Below, one piece after another: positions 55,301 through 64,000 of a stretch of 64,000 nt of DNA. Position numbers and translations under genes: made by a program. This DNA is from Bostrychus sinensis (lineage: Eukaryota > Chordata > Actinopteri > Gobiiformes > Eleotridae), in assembly GCA_020698575.1 (NCBI GenBank), contig CM036252.1, positions 11,852,492 to 11,916,491 on the forward strand, written 5' to 3'. The number at the start of each line of letters is the position of its first letter. Positions within the stretch are counted from its first letter, which is position 1. The notes beneath the pieces were generated by a model, which had not been told where the DNA came from, made no database searches, and was given only the letters and a program-made list of their open reading frames with translations.

Positions 55301-57073
55301 TGCTGCTCTCACCACCTTTTATTTTAGCTGATATTTACAGTTTATCAGCTAAATCTTTCCCAACAGACCTTATAAACCCTACCACTCTCTTCTTATCTTG
55401 TATCTCTGAGCCCGGCTGGAGCTCGCTGTAGCGTTGACTCGGTTAAACACTGAAGCCGTTAGCCTCGGTATCAGGGTCAGCTCTAAAGACTCCTCCACTG
55501 AAACCAAACACGCCTCTGCTCACTGCATTTTTCATCAGGACAGGTCTGAGGTGTGTTGTCACTTTGACTGTGACAAGTCCAACAACAGACACTGCCAAGA
55601 AAAAACCTGCCACTGTTCAGAAGCAGTGGGTCTCAGACTGTGGTACGGGTCTCCCCCGGAGGTACGTGGGCTGCCTCTGGTGGTGCTCAGGAGGATTTTG
55701 CAGTTCAAGTTCTGATTAAGTTTAAATAGGGGCAGTTTTAATACGGGTTTAGTCCTGCTTTAGTTTGGGCTAGTCCTGGTTTGGTCCTGGTGACGTCATG
55801 GTTTACATTTAGTCTTACTTTAGTCCTGTTTTAGACCTGAGTTAGTCCTGTTTTAGACTTGTTTTAGTCCTGGTTGTCATGGTTTAGTCCTCAATTTGTT
55901 CTTGTTTAGTTCTAGTTTAGACCTTGTTTAGACCTGGTTTATTTCTGATTTCATCCTGATTTAGACCTGGTTTCGTCTTGATTTAATAATGATTTAAACC
56001 TTGCTCAGATCTCAGTTTAGACCTGGTTTTGTCTTGGTTTAATCCTGGGTTCTTCCTGGTTTAGCTAATCCTGGTTTAGTCTTACTTTAGTCCTGTTGTA
56101 GACCTGGGTTAGTCCTGGTTCAGACCTTGTTTCCAGGATTAAACCAGACCTGGTTTTGTCCAGGTTTAATCCAGGTTTAATCCTGGTTTAGTCTTAATTT
56201 AGTCCCATTTTTGGACCTTGTTTAGCCCTGGTTTAGACCTTGTTCAGACCTCGTTTAGACCTGGTTTTGTCTTTGCCTGGAAAATCCAGACTGATATGTC
56301 TCTGTGTTATTCTACAGAGAAATATCAGTCTGGTCACTGCCGTCCGCAGTGGTTTACTCAAATCCCAAGCGTACCGTGCATTTTGATTGGTTTATTTAAG
56401 TCACGTGTTCTTCGCGAGCAGCGTCACTCGTACGCGTCTCCTCACCGACAACAATGAAGATGGCACACTGAGGAGCCGAGAGTTTGTTTCATTCAGCGGT
56501 ATGGTACGGTAATGATGAAATAACTCCTTCGTTCCTCCCTCGTGGCTTCACTACTCCGTTTGTTTACTTTCTTACTTTGTTGTCGCTTTGTTAACGTCAT
56601 GTCCGCCATTTTCTGATTGTCTAACGCCGCTGTTCGTTAATTCGGGTTTGCTCCGCCCTAGAAATCGAATTGATTGTAAGGCGACCAGACTCATCCGCTG
56701 GTACAGCGGTGAGTCTGGAATTTCCAGGCAAGTTTTGTCTTGGTTTAATCCTGGTTTCGTCCTGGTTTAGACCTGGCTTCATCCTGATTTTATCCTGTTT
56801 TTGTACTGGTTAAGTCCCGATGTAGTCTTATTTTCGTTTTTGGACCTTTAGCCATGTCTTAATCCTGGTTTAGTCCCAGTTAAGTCTAGGTCTAGTCCTT
56901 GGAAAGTTCTTGTAAAGCCAAATTCTTTCTGAGATGGTTCTTCTTCTTCTTGTGAAAAGTCTGACAATCCCTGCTTTAGAAATAAGACGTTTTTTTTACT
57001 CACCGTGAACACAGAGAGGGCTCCAAAATCCACAGACAAAAACGAGGAACAGAGCTAAGAAGTCTGGAGACAT
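52325..57073 (-). CDS. Candidate small secreted Thr-rich protein gene, tail-to-tail with cdkl2 (model incomplete)
   Basis: Exon 57073-57004 begins with ATG and encodes a classic signal peptide (MSPDFLALFLVFVCGFW, then SPLCVH), ending in phase 1 at a consensus donor GTGAGT. Exon 53927-53704 follows a strong acceptor (CTCTCTTCCAG) in matching phase. It gives AESVPFLSGFEPPELDGSPV, a Cys, then a Thr/Ala-rich mucin-like run rich in TTTTATTSTATT. A third open stretch on the same strand, 52560-52325, ends ESLSSEESEE then TGA, with Ser-x-Glu motifs typical of secreted phosphoproteins, and an AATAAA lies downstream at 52229-52224. The junction into it is unresolved. The best acceptor (at 52569) puts a stop in that frame or selects a shorter frame ending TVSSTTF; the long frame needs a weaker AAG acceptor near 52555. 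Function unknown. By position it could correspond to a secreted phosphoprotein such as ODAPH, which neighbours CDKL2 in human; this is inference only. Confidence 0.45.
52824..53255. mobile_element. GTGTTGTA-ended DNA element, about 430 bp
   Basis: Starts AGTGTTGTACTGCCTGAGAC and ends AGTCTTGACTACAACACT, which are inverted. The interior is rich in TTGGTCTCG and TCTTGTCTCAGTCTCGG. Related pieces are at 34873 and 58540-58690. Confidence 0.7.
53290..53600 (+). mobile_element. LINE-derived fragment
   Basis: GGTTTGGACATGTACAGAGG, GGGACAGTGAATATATGGGC and GGTGTAGATGATGCAGGAGA are typical of the 3' coding part of common fish LINE copies. Short and degenerate; clade not assigned. Confidence 0.5.
53960..55620. 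other. Unassigned intronic DNA between exons of the secreted-protein candidate
   Basis: No exon recognised on either strand. Short plus-strand frames (54872, 55434) lack splice context and family resemblance. Confidence 0.35.
55690..56905 (+). repeat. GTTTAGTCCTGG-type array, interrupted by a transposon
   Basis: Degenerate repetition of TAGTCCTGGTTTAGACCTGG-like words at 55690-56272 and 56732-56905. The insert 56273-56731 separates the halves. Confidence 0.8.
56273..56731. mobile_element. TIR element with a 9-bp direct repeat, 459 bp
   Basis: Ends TTGCCTGGAAAATCCAGACT and AGTCTGGAATTTCCAGGCAA. The 9-mer GTTTTGTCT lies on both sides (56264-56272, 56732-56740). Because the host array repeats such words, the 9-bp match could be partly chance. 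Superfamily not assigned. Confidence 0.7.
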
Positions 57074-57384
57074 GGTTAGAGGTGACAAAAGTAAAAATGA
57101 GTTCATACCTGGTTGGAAATGGAGAGCAGAGAAGGAGGAGAGTTTGTGTCTAGACTGGAGCTTTGTCTGAGCACATTTTGTGGTTAAAAGTTTCAACAGA
57201 TACATCATGAATCATTTGTCAAACAACCACAAGAAAGCCTTTAGGGAAATTCACAGTTTAGACAGAGAACTGTGAACGGCCTGGCTTCAAACCAGGAATC
57301 TTCTAGTTCAGGGGTAAATGCTCTTTCCAATGCGCAGAACATAAACTTTTCTGTTGACTCAGGAGGATTTTGGAGTTTTAGGCA

Positions 57385-57690
57385 GTTTTAATCCTGTTTT
57401 AGTGGTTTGGTTTTTGATTTAGTCCTGGTTTTGTCCTGTTTTTGTACAGGTTTGTCATGGTTCACGTTTATCTCAGTTTAGCCCTGTTTTAGGACCTGGG
57501 TTAGCCCTGGTTTAGACCTGTTTTAGTCTTCAGTTTGTTCTTGTTTAGTCCTTATTTAGATCTTCTTCAGTCCTGATTTAGACCTGGTTTCATGCTGTTT
57601 TTACACCTGGTTTTTTCTTAGTTTTGTCCTGTTTTGTTTTAGTTAAGTCCTGGTGTAGTCGTATTTTTGTCCCTGGTTTAGACTTTGTTT
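57385..57690 (+). repeat. Third GTTTAGTCCTGG-type block
   Basis: Continues the same word family upstream of the signal-peptide exon, with more decay (GTTTTTGTACAGG, TTTAGACCTGTTTTAGTC). Confidence 0.7.
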
Positions 57691-57699
57691 TGGATTTTT

Positions 57700-58870
57700 G
57701 TGTCAAATGTGCACAAGTGTGTAAGTGCTATATATTAAGTGTGTCTAGGAAAGCGCCATTGCATTGTGTGACTATTTTTGCTTTTAGGAGATAATTTTTA
57801 GAATAAGACAGATCAAATTGTTTGTTTTTTTTTCCTTCTTCTTCTCCAGTAAAGCAGCCTGTTGGGTCTGTATCCTGATTATATATAAAAAAGAGCCGAC
57901 ATACCTGGCCTTAATTGTCCCCTACAGTGAGTGTTTGTTCACTTGAAGCTGTTTATGGAAACTGTAACCCGACCTGGAAAGATGTTGATGTTGAGACGCC
58001 TTTTCTTTTTTTTTTCCTTTTTATCCTTGAAGACTTTGTGCCTTAACTCTCCTTAAACCTGGGATTTCCCTTTAGTCACACACAGACACTGCCAGAGCTC
58101 TGTTACCATAGAAAGAGAGGTGTCTGCTTACACACAACACATTCACTACAGAGGTCAGTATCACTGACTTTATACAGCAGCTAATGTTCAGTTTGGAGAA
58201 GCAGACAGGAGCAATGTCCCAATGTCTGCTCACGAGGGCAAGAAAAGCTCCTCTCAGCGCAAATGTGTTACATAGAAGGGATACACAGTCATTTATTTAG
58301 ACATATGACTGATTTTTATTCTGTTCCCCGTTTGTTACAAACACAGAACAAGCTCCTCGATGTGGCAGTAGTAGTAGTTTCAGTAGTAGTAGTAGTTTCA
58401 GTAGTAGTAGTAGTTTCAGTAGTAGTAGTACAACCGCAGAACTTTCAATGCGTCTCTCAACCAAAATATGGGAAATTTGTCAGCAGCAGATATTGGAAGA
58501 AATGTCCTCTGTGAAGCATGCATTTAAAGGCACATTGTAGTCAAAACCAGTCCGAGACCAGAGTGAGCCGAGACTTTCAGGATTCAAGACAAGACCTGAT
58601 AAATTTGGATTCAAGCCTGAGTAAAAAACACAGCCAAAACCAAGACCAGGACCACAAACAAGTGGCGTCAAGTGTGCTGACAACTATCTACTGTAGGGAG
58701 CAAATTAGCTTTAAAACAATCTAAAAAAACACATTGTCAAAAATAACGATGTAAGAGTTAATAGTTTTAAAGCTGCAGTACACCAAATGAACCACTAGAG
58801 GCCACTATACAGCTGTCTTTAAAAATCTGTGAAAAGCAAACTCAAAAACATCAAATGAACATATTCTTAT
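57700..58870. other. Intergenic region between the secreted-protein candidate and abcg2
   Basis: Contains a small minisatellite at 58365-58430 (about three copies of TTTCAGTAGTAGTAGTAG), a shared repeat piece near 58190-58220 and a GTCTCG-type element fragment at 58540-58690. No exon recognised. Confidence 0.5.
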
Positions 58871-58876
58871 TTTATT
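58871..58876 (-). terminator. Candidate AATAAA poly(A) signal for abcg2
   Basis: AATAAA on the minus strand about 270 bp past the abcg2 stop codon. No other signal closer to the stop is obvious. Confidence 0.35.
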
Positions 58877-59142
58877 AAATCAAGTATTGAAAAATATAAA
58901 TTCTTTTAGTGAAATAATTACTTTTTTCGGTTTTAAAGTGCAGTTTTGTTACAGCTTTAAGTTGGGAGTGAAAAGACAAAGCAACGCTCATCTGTATTAG
59001 TTCAATGTAAAAAAAATATCAAAATAACAGCAATATTTTACAAAACAGAGCAAACTCGATTGTAAATTAAGATGCTTAAACATATACTGGTTGAGTATTT
59101 TCACTTGGCTTTGGGGCACGTTTTTGGAGATCGTGGAGCTTT

Positions 59143-62100
59143 TCATGTGAACTTCTTGATGAATCGTAGTTTGAAGTACGCAATGGTCAGGAAGACACAG
59201 ATCATCACCGTCAGAGCCAAGTGGTTCTGCCAAAAACCCCAGGTCGAGTAGTCCACGCCCTGCTCCTCCAGAATCTCCTCCCCCGAACGGCAGCTACAGC
59301 CAGAAAACACACACACATTTGTTTTTTATTTTATTTCTTATGTAACTTTTAGACTTAACTGTGTTAATTTTACTTTTTGGCTTGCCTTTTAATCCATTTT
59401 CTTACTAAACAATATTGAGGACCTCCACCAAGGCATTGTCCCTATCTCAAAATTGTAAAGATATAGACCCCAGACTTGGACTTGAGCTAGAAATCCTCTA
59501 GTTCAGGGGTAAATGCTCCATGCACTGAGCTACTAAGCCCTTCTACTGTATCTCACAATGGTACAGAATCTGCTAAAAAAGCAATAATTTGTTTCTTTAC
59601 TGACCTCTTGTGGCTGGAGTTAGTAAAATAAGTCTTATCTCACAATGGTAAAGGTGTAGACTTTGACTTCTTCTAGTTCAGGGGTAAATGCTTAGTTGGC
59701 TCAGATGGATACTTAGTTTAGGTGAAAAACAGTCAAATTAAAGTATTATTTAGCACACAGGTGTCAAACTCTGGCCCGCGGGCCAAATGTGGCCCACAGG
59801 ATCATTTCTTTTGGCCCGCGAGATCATTTCCATTTTATATTAATAATGGCCCGCCGATATATTGTACTCAATCTGTTTGAACTACATCTCCCACAATGCA
59901 CTGCAGAAGCGGCGCTGCGCCGGCACTGCCCCTCCCCCGCTGTTTTAGCGAGCGGCATTTAACGAGCCGCAGGAGCAGAGAGAGAGTGAAGGATTCTCCA
60001 ACAGGAAACTTAACTTTCCACAAAAGAAATGGACAAAGAGGGGTCAGTGAGAGCAGGAGCTTCTTAAACACTGGGACTCTCTGTAAACTCTCTACACTTT
60101 GTTTGTTGAGCTCATGTAGCAGCAATAAAACCACGCTCCAACCGCACAGCAGTGTAAGAACATCTCCTTTACAAACCCAGTCTCTAAACACAGAAGCTAC
60201 AGACAGCAGTGGTTTAAACACAGCCTGTGTCACACTGTGTCAGTAAAATCAAGTTATCAGCAGTGAGTTGTCTAAGTTCATTCACAGCACTGCCCTCCGT
60301 CGCTCTTTTTCCTTTCTCTCTGTCGCTGCTTGTGCTCTAATGCACTCATTAACACACAGCGAGCTAAACCTGCTCAGAAACAGGTATCATCCTGCTCACA
60401 CTGTGTCCTGCAGAGGACAGAGAGGTGGACAGTAGTTTGCTCAATAAATGTTAAATAAGCCTATAATACGTGTTTGTGTGTAGGAGCTGACTCAGCTTAA
60501 AGTTGTGCTGGGCTTACATCAGGGGCATGACATGCACCTAAATATTTATCTGCTGGTAGTACCCACTGTCACAGTAAAACAGAGTGGACCTGATGAAAAC
60601 ACCTGTCTTATATGAGGAGTTAGGTAACTGTGGCAGTAAATAATACTTCATAAATAAATAATTGGCCAGTGTTAGTCAGTAGTCTGTGGCCTATTTGTTG
60701 TTATTTGTTGAGTTCCAAGTTCTGATTTAAAACAAAACTACAAAGCCCCTTAAAACCACAAATCTACACCTGTAGTTCTGTGGGGAAGTATTATTCTATG
60801 TTAAAAAGCCTATTGTAGCCTAACTGAGAACAAAAATACAGTGGGCTGGCTTTATTATTTATACAATTCTCTTATTCGGCCCACGACCAAGACTGGTTTT
60901 CTAATTTTGGCCCCAGCTCCAATTGAGTTTGACACACCTGATTTATCATGTCTTCATTGTGTCCTTGGTTTAATTGATGATCTGTGGACATTTATTGTAA
61001 TGCTTTAAAACTAATGTTGCACTTTTAGTCACTTCAGACAGGGGGCGCTCTAACCCTACACTGATGAATGGTCGATAAAGGTGTGTGGTACTTACAAGAG
61101 GATTGTGTTGTTCCTGGTTTGGCAGAAATTGAGTCCTGTAAACTCATTGATCTGAAGAGCCTGAAAAGGAACAATAACATTTACAGCATGTTCTTTTGTA
61201 TGGAGATTTAAAATAACTCTAAATGAATGAAGTGTGTCTGGATACTCACTCCAAAGCCATATCGGGGGATACTGAGGTATTTTAACCAGGCCAACCAGCT
61301 GACGATGGTCGGGAGGTTCACCAGTAAACCTGTGAAGATCTGGAAACAGCAGGACAGGTTTTACAAGGCTGCTGTACAATTTAATAAAACAAAATCAACT
61401 TTTTAAGACCAAAATTTAATGTGTTAATGTGTATATTTTCACATAATCACATCTAAGGCTGCAGGTCTTCAGATTATTTGCTGAAATCAGATTTCTTTTT
61501 GCATTATTCACATGAAATTTTAGGAGTGACTTAAGTTAGTCTCGTGTGAGTCTGTGCTCCTGAAATGACCTGTGTGCCCAGAAGAAAACATGATGGAGAA
61601 AACACTGTGACGTGAGGTCTTTAATGACGCAGAGTTTATCCAAAATTTCAGGATATTGAGGAAGATGTTTGAATCATCTGTCAGCAACACTCCTCAATGC
61701 TAATTTCTCCCAATCCAATCCAACTAAAATTGTACAGAATTATAAATATACTACTAACAAGCATGTGAAATTATTTATAAAAGAACTAAAAACAACTGGT
61801 GTAGCAATTAAAACTAATTTTAATATCTTCTTATCTTTTTTCTTCTTTAAATTTCTCCAGAAAATATGTTCGAAACCTCACCTTTTCCTCACTGACTAGC
61901 TCCATCAGCCCTGTCTGCCGCTTGTTTATCATTTGATTTGCGCAGAATTGGGCCGTCTATTTCAGTAACGTAAAAGTCGGATGAAATGCGACTCGGCCGT
62001 TCAGACCGAAGTCTCATTGTAAAAGATCAAAAACATATCTGATTTAATACCACATATGGAAAAAAAAAAAATCAGATTTGGCCCACTTTTTCCTGCAGTC

Positions 62101-62872
62101 TGAACGTAGCCTATGCAACACTCTTAGCATTTGCTCATCTAAAAAAAAAATAAACAATTATTTCCAGCCTTTTAAGATATTCCAGCACTATTTTCTGTTT
62201 CTACAATCATTTAGGGCAGATAAACGCTCCAAACTTTAATTTCATTTAACTCCATTCAAACTCTGACCATTACTTTCTGAGTTACCTTAACAGAACAAAC
62301 CAACACCAGAGAAAACAAAAAGAGCGAGCGTTACCATCATGAAGACGAAGGAGATGGTCATGAATATGTTGGCGATGGCGACCACAGTCTGGTCCGCAGA
62401 GATAGCCATGGCCATAGACGTCCCGGTGTAGGCCACGAGAGCCACCGTGAACATGAAGAGGAAGAAGGCGTCGGCTGTGGCCTTCAGACCTGGACGCCAC
62501 ACAGAGGACATAAAAACAACAACGGACTGGATTTATGTCTTTCTTTTGTAAAATGAGGCAAATAAAAGCGCGTTGTTCTCACCGATCATGAAGTAGGCGA
62601 CGCAGCTGAAGACGATGGCCGGGATGGTCCTCAGAGTGATGATATCGGACAGTATTTTAGACAGGAAGTAGACGGAGACTCTGTAGTACCCGCTGATGTA
62701 CTCGTGACTGAGGAGCAGACAGAGGGACGCGGGTCAGATTCTGGGAGGAACAGAGGCCGTGATGACGAGGCGTAAAACTCACATGAACAGTTTCCTCTCT
62801 GTGATGAAGAGCTCGGCCGAGGACAAAGAGCTGAAGCACTGGTTTACGGTGATGAAGAACAGAGCTCCAAAC
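59143..62872 (-). CDS. abcg2: ABCG2-type half-transporter, C-terminal membrane-domain exons only (gene continues past the right edge)
   Basis: Exons: 62872-62783, 62707-62583, 62489-62335, 61339-61250, 61160-61096, 59293-59143, with consistent phases and a TGA at 59145-59143. ABCG2 dimerises to form an ATP-driven multidrug and urate efflux pump in apical plasma membranes. Matches in order: FFITVNQCFSS and AELFITERKLF (TM2 region); HEYISGYYRVSVYFLSKILS with the arginine of the TM3 segment kept (TLRTIPAIVFSC); KATADAFFLFMFT, SMAMAISADQTVV and TISFVFMM (TM4-5); IFTGLLVNLPTIVSWL with YLSIPRYGFG; ALQINEFTGLNFC; and the last helix and tail, QNHLALTVMICVFLTIAY ending RFIKKFT. The final extracellular loop is short: C-QTRNNTILF-C has only nine residues between cysteines, keeps an NNT glycosylation site, and lacks the middle cysteine that makes the inter-subunit disulfide in human ABCG2. 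Teleosts have several abcg2 copies; which one this is cannot be told. Confidence 0.95.
59756..60940. mobile_element. hAT-type element in the last abcg2 intron, 1,185 bp
   Basis: Starts CACAGGTGTCAAACTCTGGC and ends GAGTTTGACACACCTG. Flanking 8-mers ATTTAGCA (59748-59755) and ATTTATCA (60941-60948) match at 7 of 8. Subterminal GGCCCGCGGGCC and GGCCCAC motifs. Open frames of about 120 codons on both strands at 59868-60246 lie inside it and show no transposase motif. Confidence 0.8.
61400..62270. other. abcg2 intron without recognised features
   Basis: Separates the IFTGLLVN exon from the KATADAFF exon. There are some hAT-like subterminal words around 61990-62110 (AAAAATCAGATTTGG). No exon. Confidence 0.4.
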
Positions 62873-64000
62873 CTGGAAATAAACAAACTGCACTGAGTGT
62901 TTTGTGTAGGACAGACTGAAAAATCCTTGCTCTGCTGACAGTTTTCAAATGGGAGCGGGTACAAAATCAAATGAAACGATGGCATGGCTTTGGTAACTGT
63001 AACACCGGTTGAGATGTTTCATTCTGTCTTTTCTAATTTGATACTTTTATTTGTTGAACTTTGAGATTCTAAATTTCTGTTTGTGTCAGTGCACGATCAG
63101 TTCCAGATATCAAAAGTAGACACATTTTCGTATCAAAAGGTCACAAAAAAAGACAAAAGACATCTGTGAGCTGTGCTAAAGTTGTTACTTGTCATAGTGA
63201 GCGCCCCACGCCAGAACAGGTGTCCATTTTTCTACCTTAACCTGTTTCTCTAAAGATGTCTGATACTGAAAAGATATATTTTTTAATAATAATAAATGCC
63301 ACAAAGACAACAGTTTGACTCAAGAGCTATTATTTCTTTCTCATACAAAAATTAGACAAATTACATAAATTTCCACGACAGTAGTGACGACAGTAACTGG
63401 AAAGAGATTTTTGGGTAGTAACAGCTTTCCTCAAAGGGGATGTATTATGTTATTACTCATATTTTTAAACTTAGTGGCCTCTAGAACACAACCTTTAAGA
63501 ACATACATTACAACAAAGTACTCTACTGGTGTCATAAAGAACAGACCAGCAGATGGCAGCAGAGTGTTGCAGTCTTTTGAACATAATCAAAGAAAAAGAG
63601 CACTTCACTTCCTTAAACTTTTTGTATGATGCCATTTTACTACAAAATGAAAAATGCCTGTGAGGACTCAGCAGAAACAGAGCTGTACACAGTTGTTTGG
63701 ATAAATGAATGAGAGCAGACTGGATGTAGAGGGCCTGTTGATTGGTCAGTGCTTCCTGGAGTGGGCGGAGATTCGTGGGAGAGGCGGAGGTTTGTGCAAC
63801 CGAGCGTTTTGAACCCTCAGAAACTCATTGTCATAGACGACAGGCTTACTCAAACAGGCGTGAAGGAAAAAAAACAACTCCGGGTATGTTTTTGAGGAGA
63901 AAACATTATAACATGATAGAAACCTAAAAAAAGAAGTAGATTTTGCAGAATATAGCCCCTTTAAAATCTCTAACATTAGGGATGCACCGATACCGAGTAC
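62873..64000. other. abcg2 intron running to the window edge
   Basis: 63435-63960 is a third copy of family F (ends near GGGGATGTATTATG and CAGAATATAGCCCC before TTAA at 63961). At 63979 another element begins (AGGGATGCACCGATACCGAG), like the one nested at 45576. The preceding abcg2 exon is not in the window. Confidence 0.6.

Noticed and set aside
59868..60246. Overlapping frames of about 120 codons on both strands
   Set aside because: They lie wholly inside the hAT element 59756-60940 within an abcg2 intron and lack transposase motifs.
62282..62500. Second open frame over the same abcg2 exon
   Set aside because: It is a shadow frame; the other frame gives the ABCG2 membrane sequence with matching splice phases.

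Overview
The window is vertebrate nuclear DNA, almost certainly from a teleost (ray-finned) fish. Genes are split into many short exons with GT-AG introns. Intergenic and intronic DNA is full of typical fish repeats: hAT-type MITEs with 8-bp target duplications, TTAA-flanked elements, a tRNA-like SINE with an (AATG)n tail, LINE 3' ends, and large simple-sequence and minisatellite arrays. No rRNA, tRNA gene, CRISPR array or prokaryotic operon is visible.

Layout. Positions 1-18,200 hold no coding exon I can defend. They are a mosaic of nested DNA transposons around a 2-kb TAC-rich array (2,940-4,990). At 18,200-18,520 a CpG-rich segment with an NRF1-like palindrome and a good minus-strand splice donor looks like an orphan promoter and first exon; its gene, if real, runs leftwards. 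Positions 18,600-27,300 are again repeats. From 27,344 to about 39,150 on the minus strand lies a complete arfaptin gene (arfip1-like, 7 coding exons, 333 aa). Its introns carry a 71-copy 20-bp minisatellite, a 1-kb GTTTAGTCCTGG-type array and an hAT element. A 1.5-kb divergent intergenic region with a palindromic foldback element separates it from cdkl2 on the plus strand (5' exon about 40,625, coding exons 43,700-52,023). The cdkl2 model has 11 coding exons, all phases agree, and it predicts 941 aa, including one 1,594-bp exon.

Tail-to-tail with cdkl2 is a minus-strand candidate gene for a small secreted Thr-rich protein (signal-peptide exon at 57,004-57,073, Thr-rich exon at 53,704-53,927, likely terminal exon at 52,325-52,560). 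At the right edge is the 3' half of an abcg2 half-transporter gene (six exons, minus strand, 59,143-62,872); its upstream exons lie beyond position 64,000.

Human ARFIP1, CDKL2 and ABCG2 all map to chromosome 4q, so the neighbourhood looks like old conserved synteny. The genes do not form a pathway: arfaptin is a BAR-domain trafficking protein, CDKL2 a kinase and ABCG2 an efflux pump. The most interesting items are the unplaced secreted gene between cdkl2 and abcg2, the decayed self-duplication of the giant cdkl2 exon inside the preceding intron, and the composite transposon that moved pieces of two other elements.
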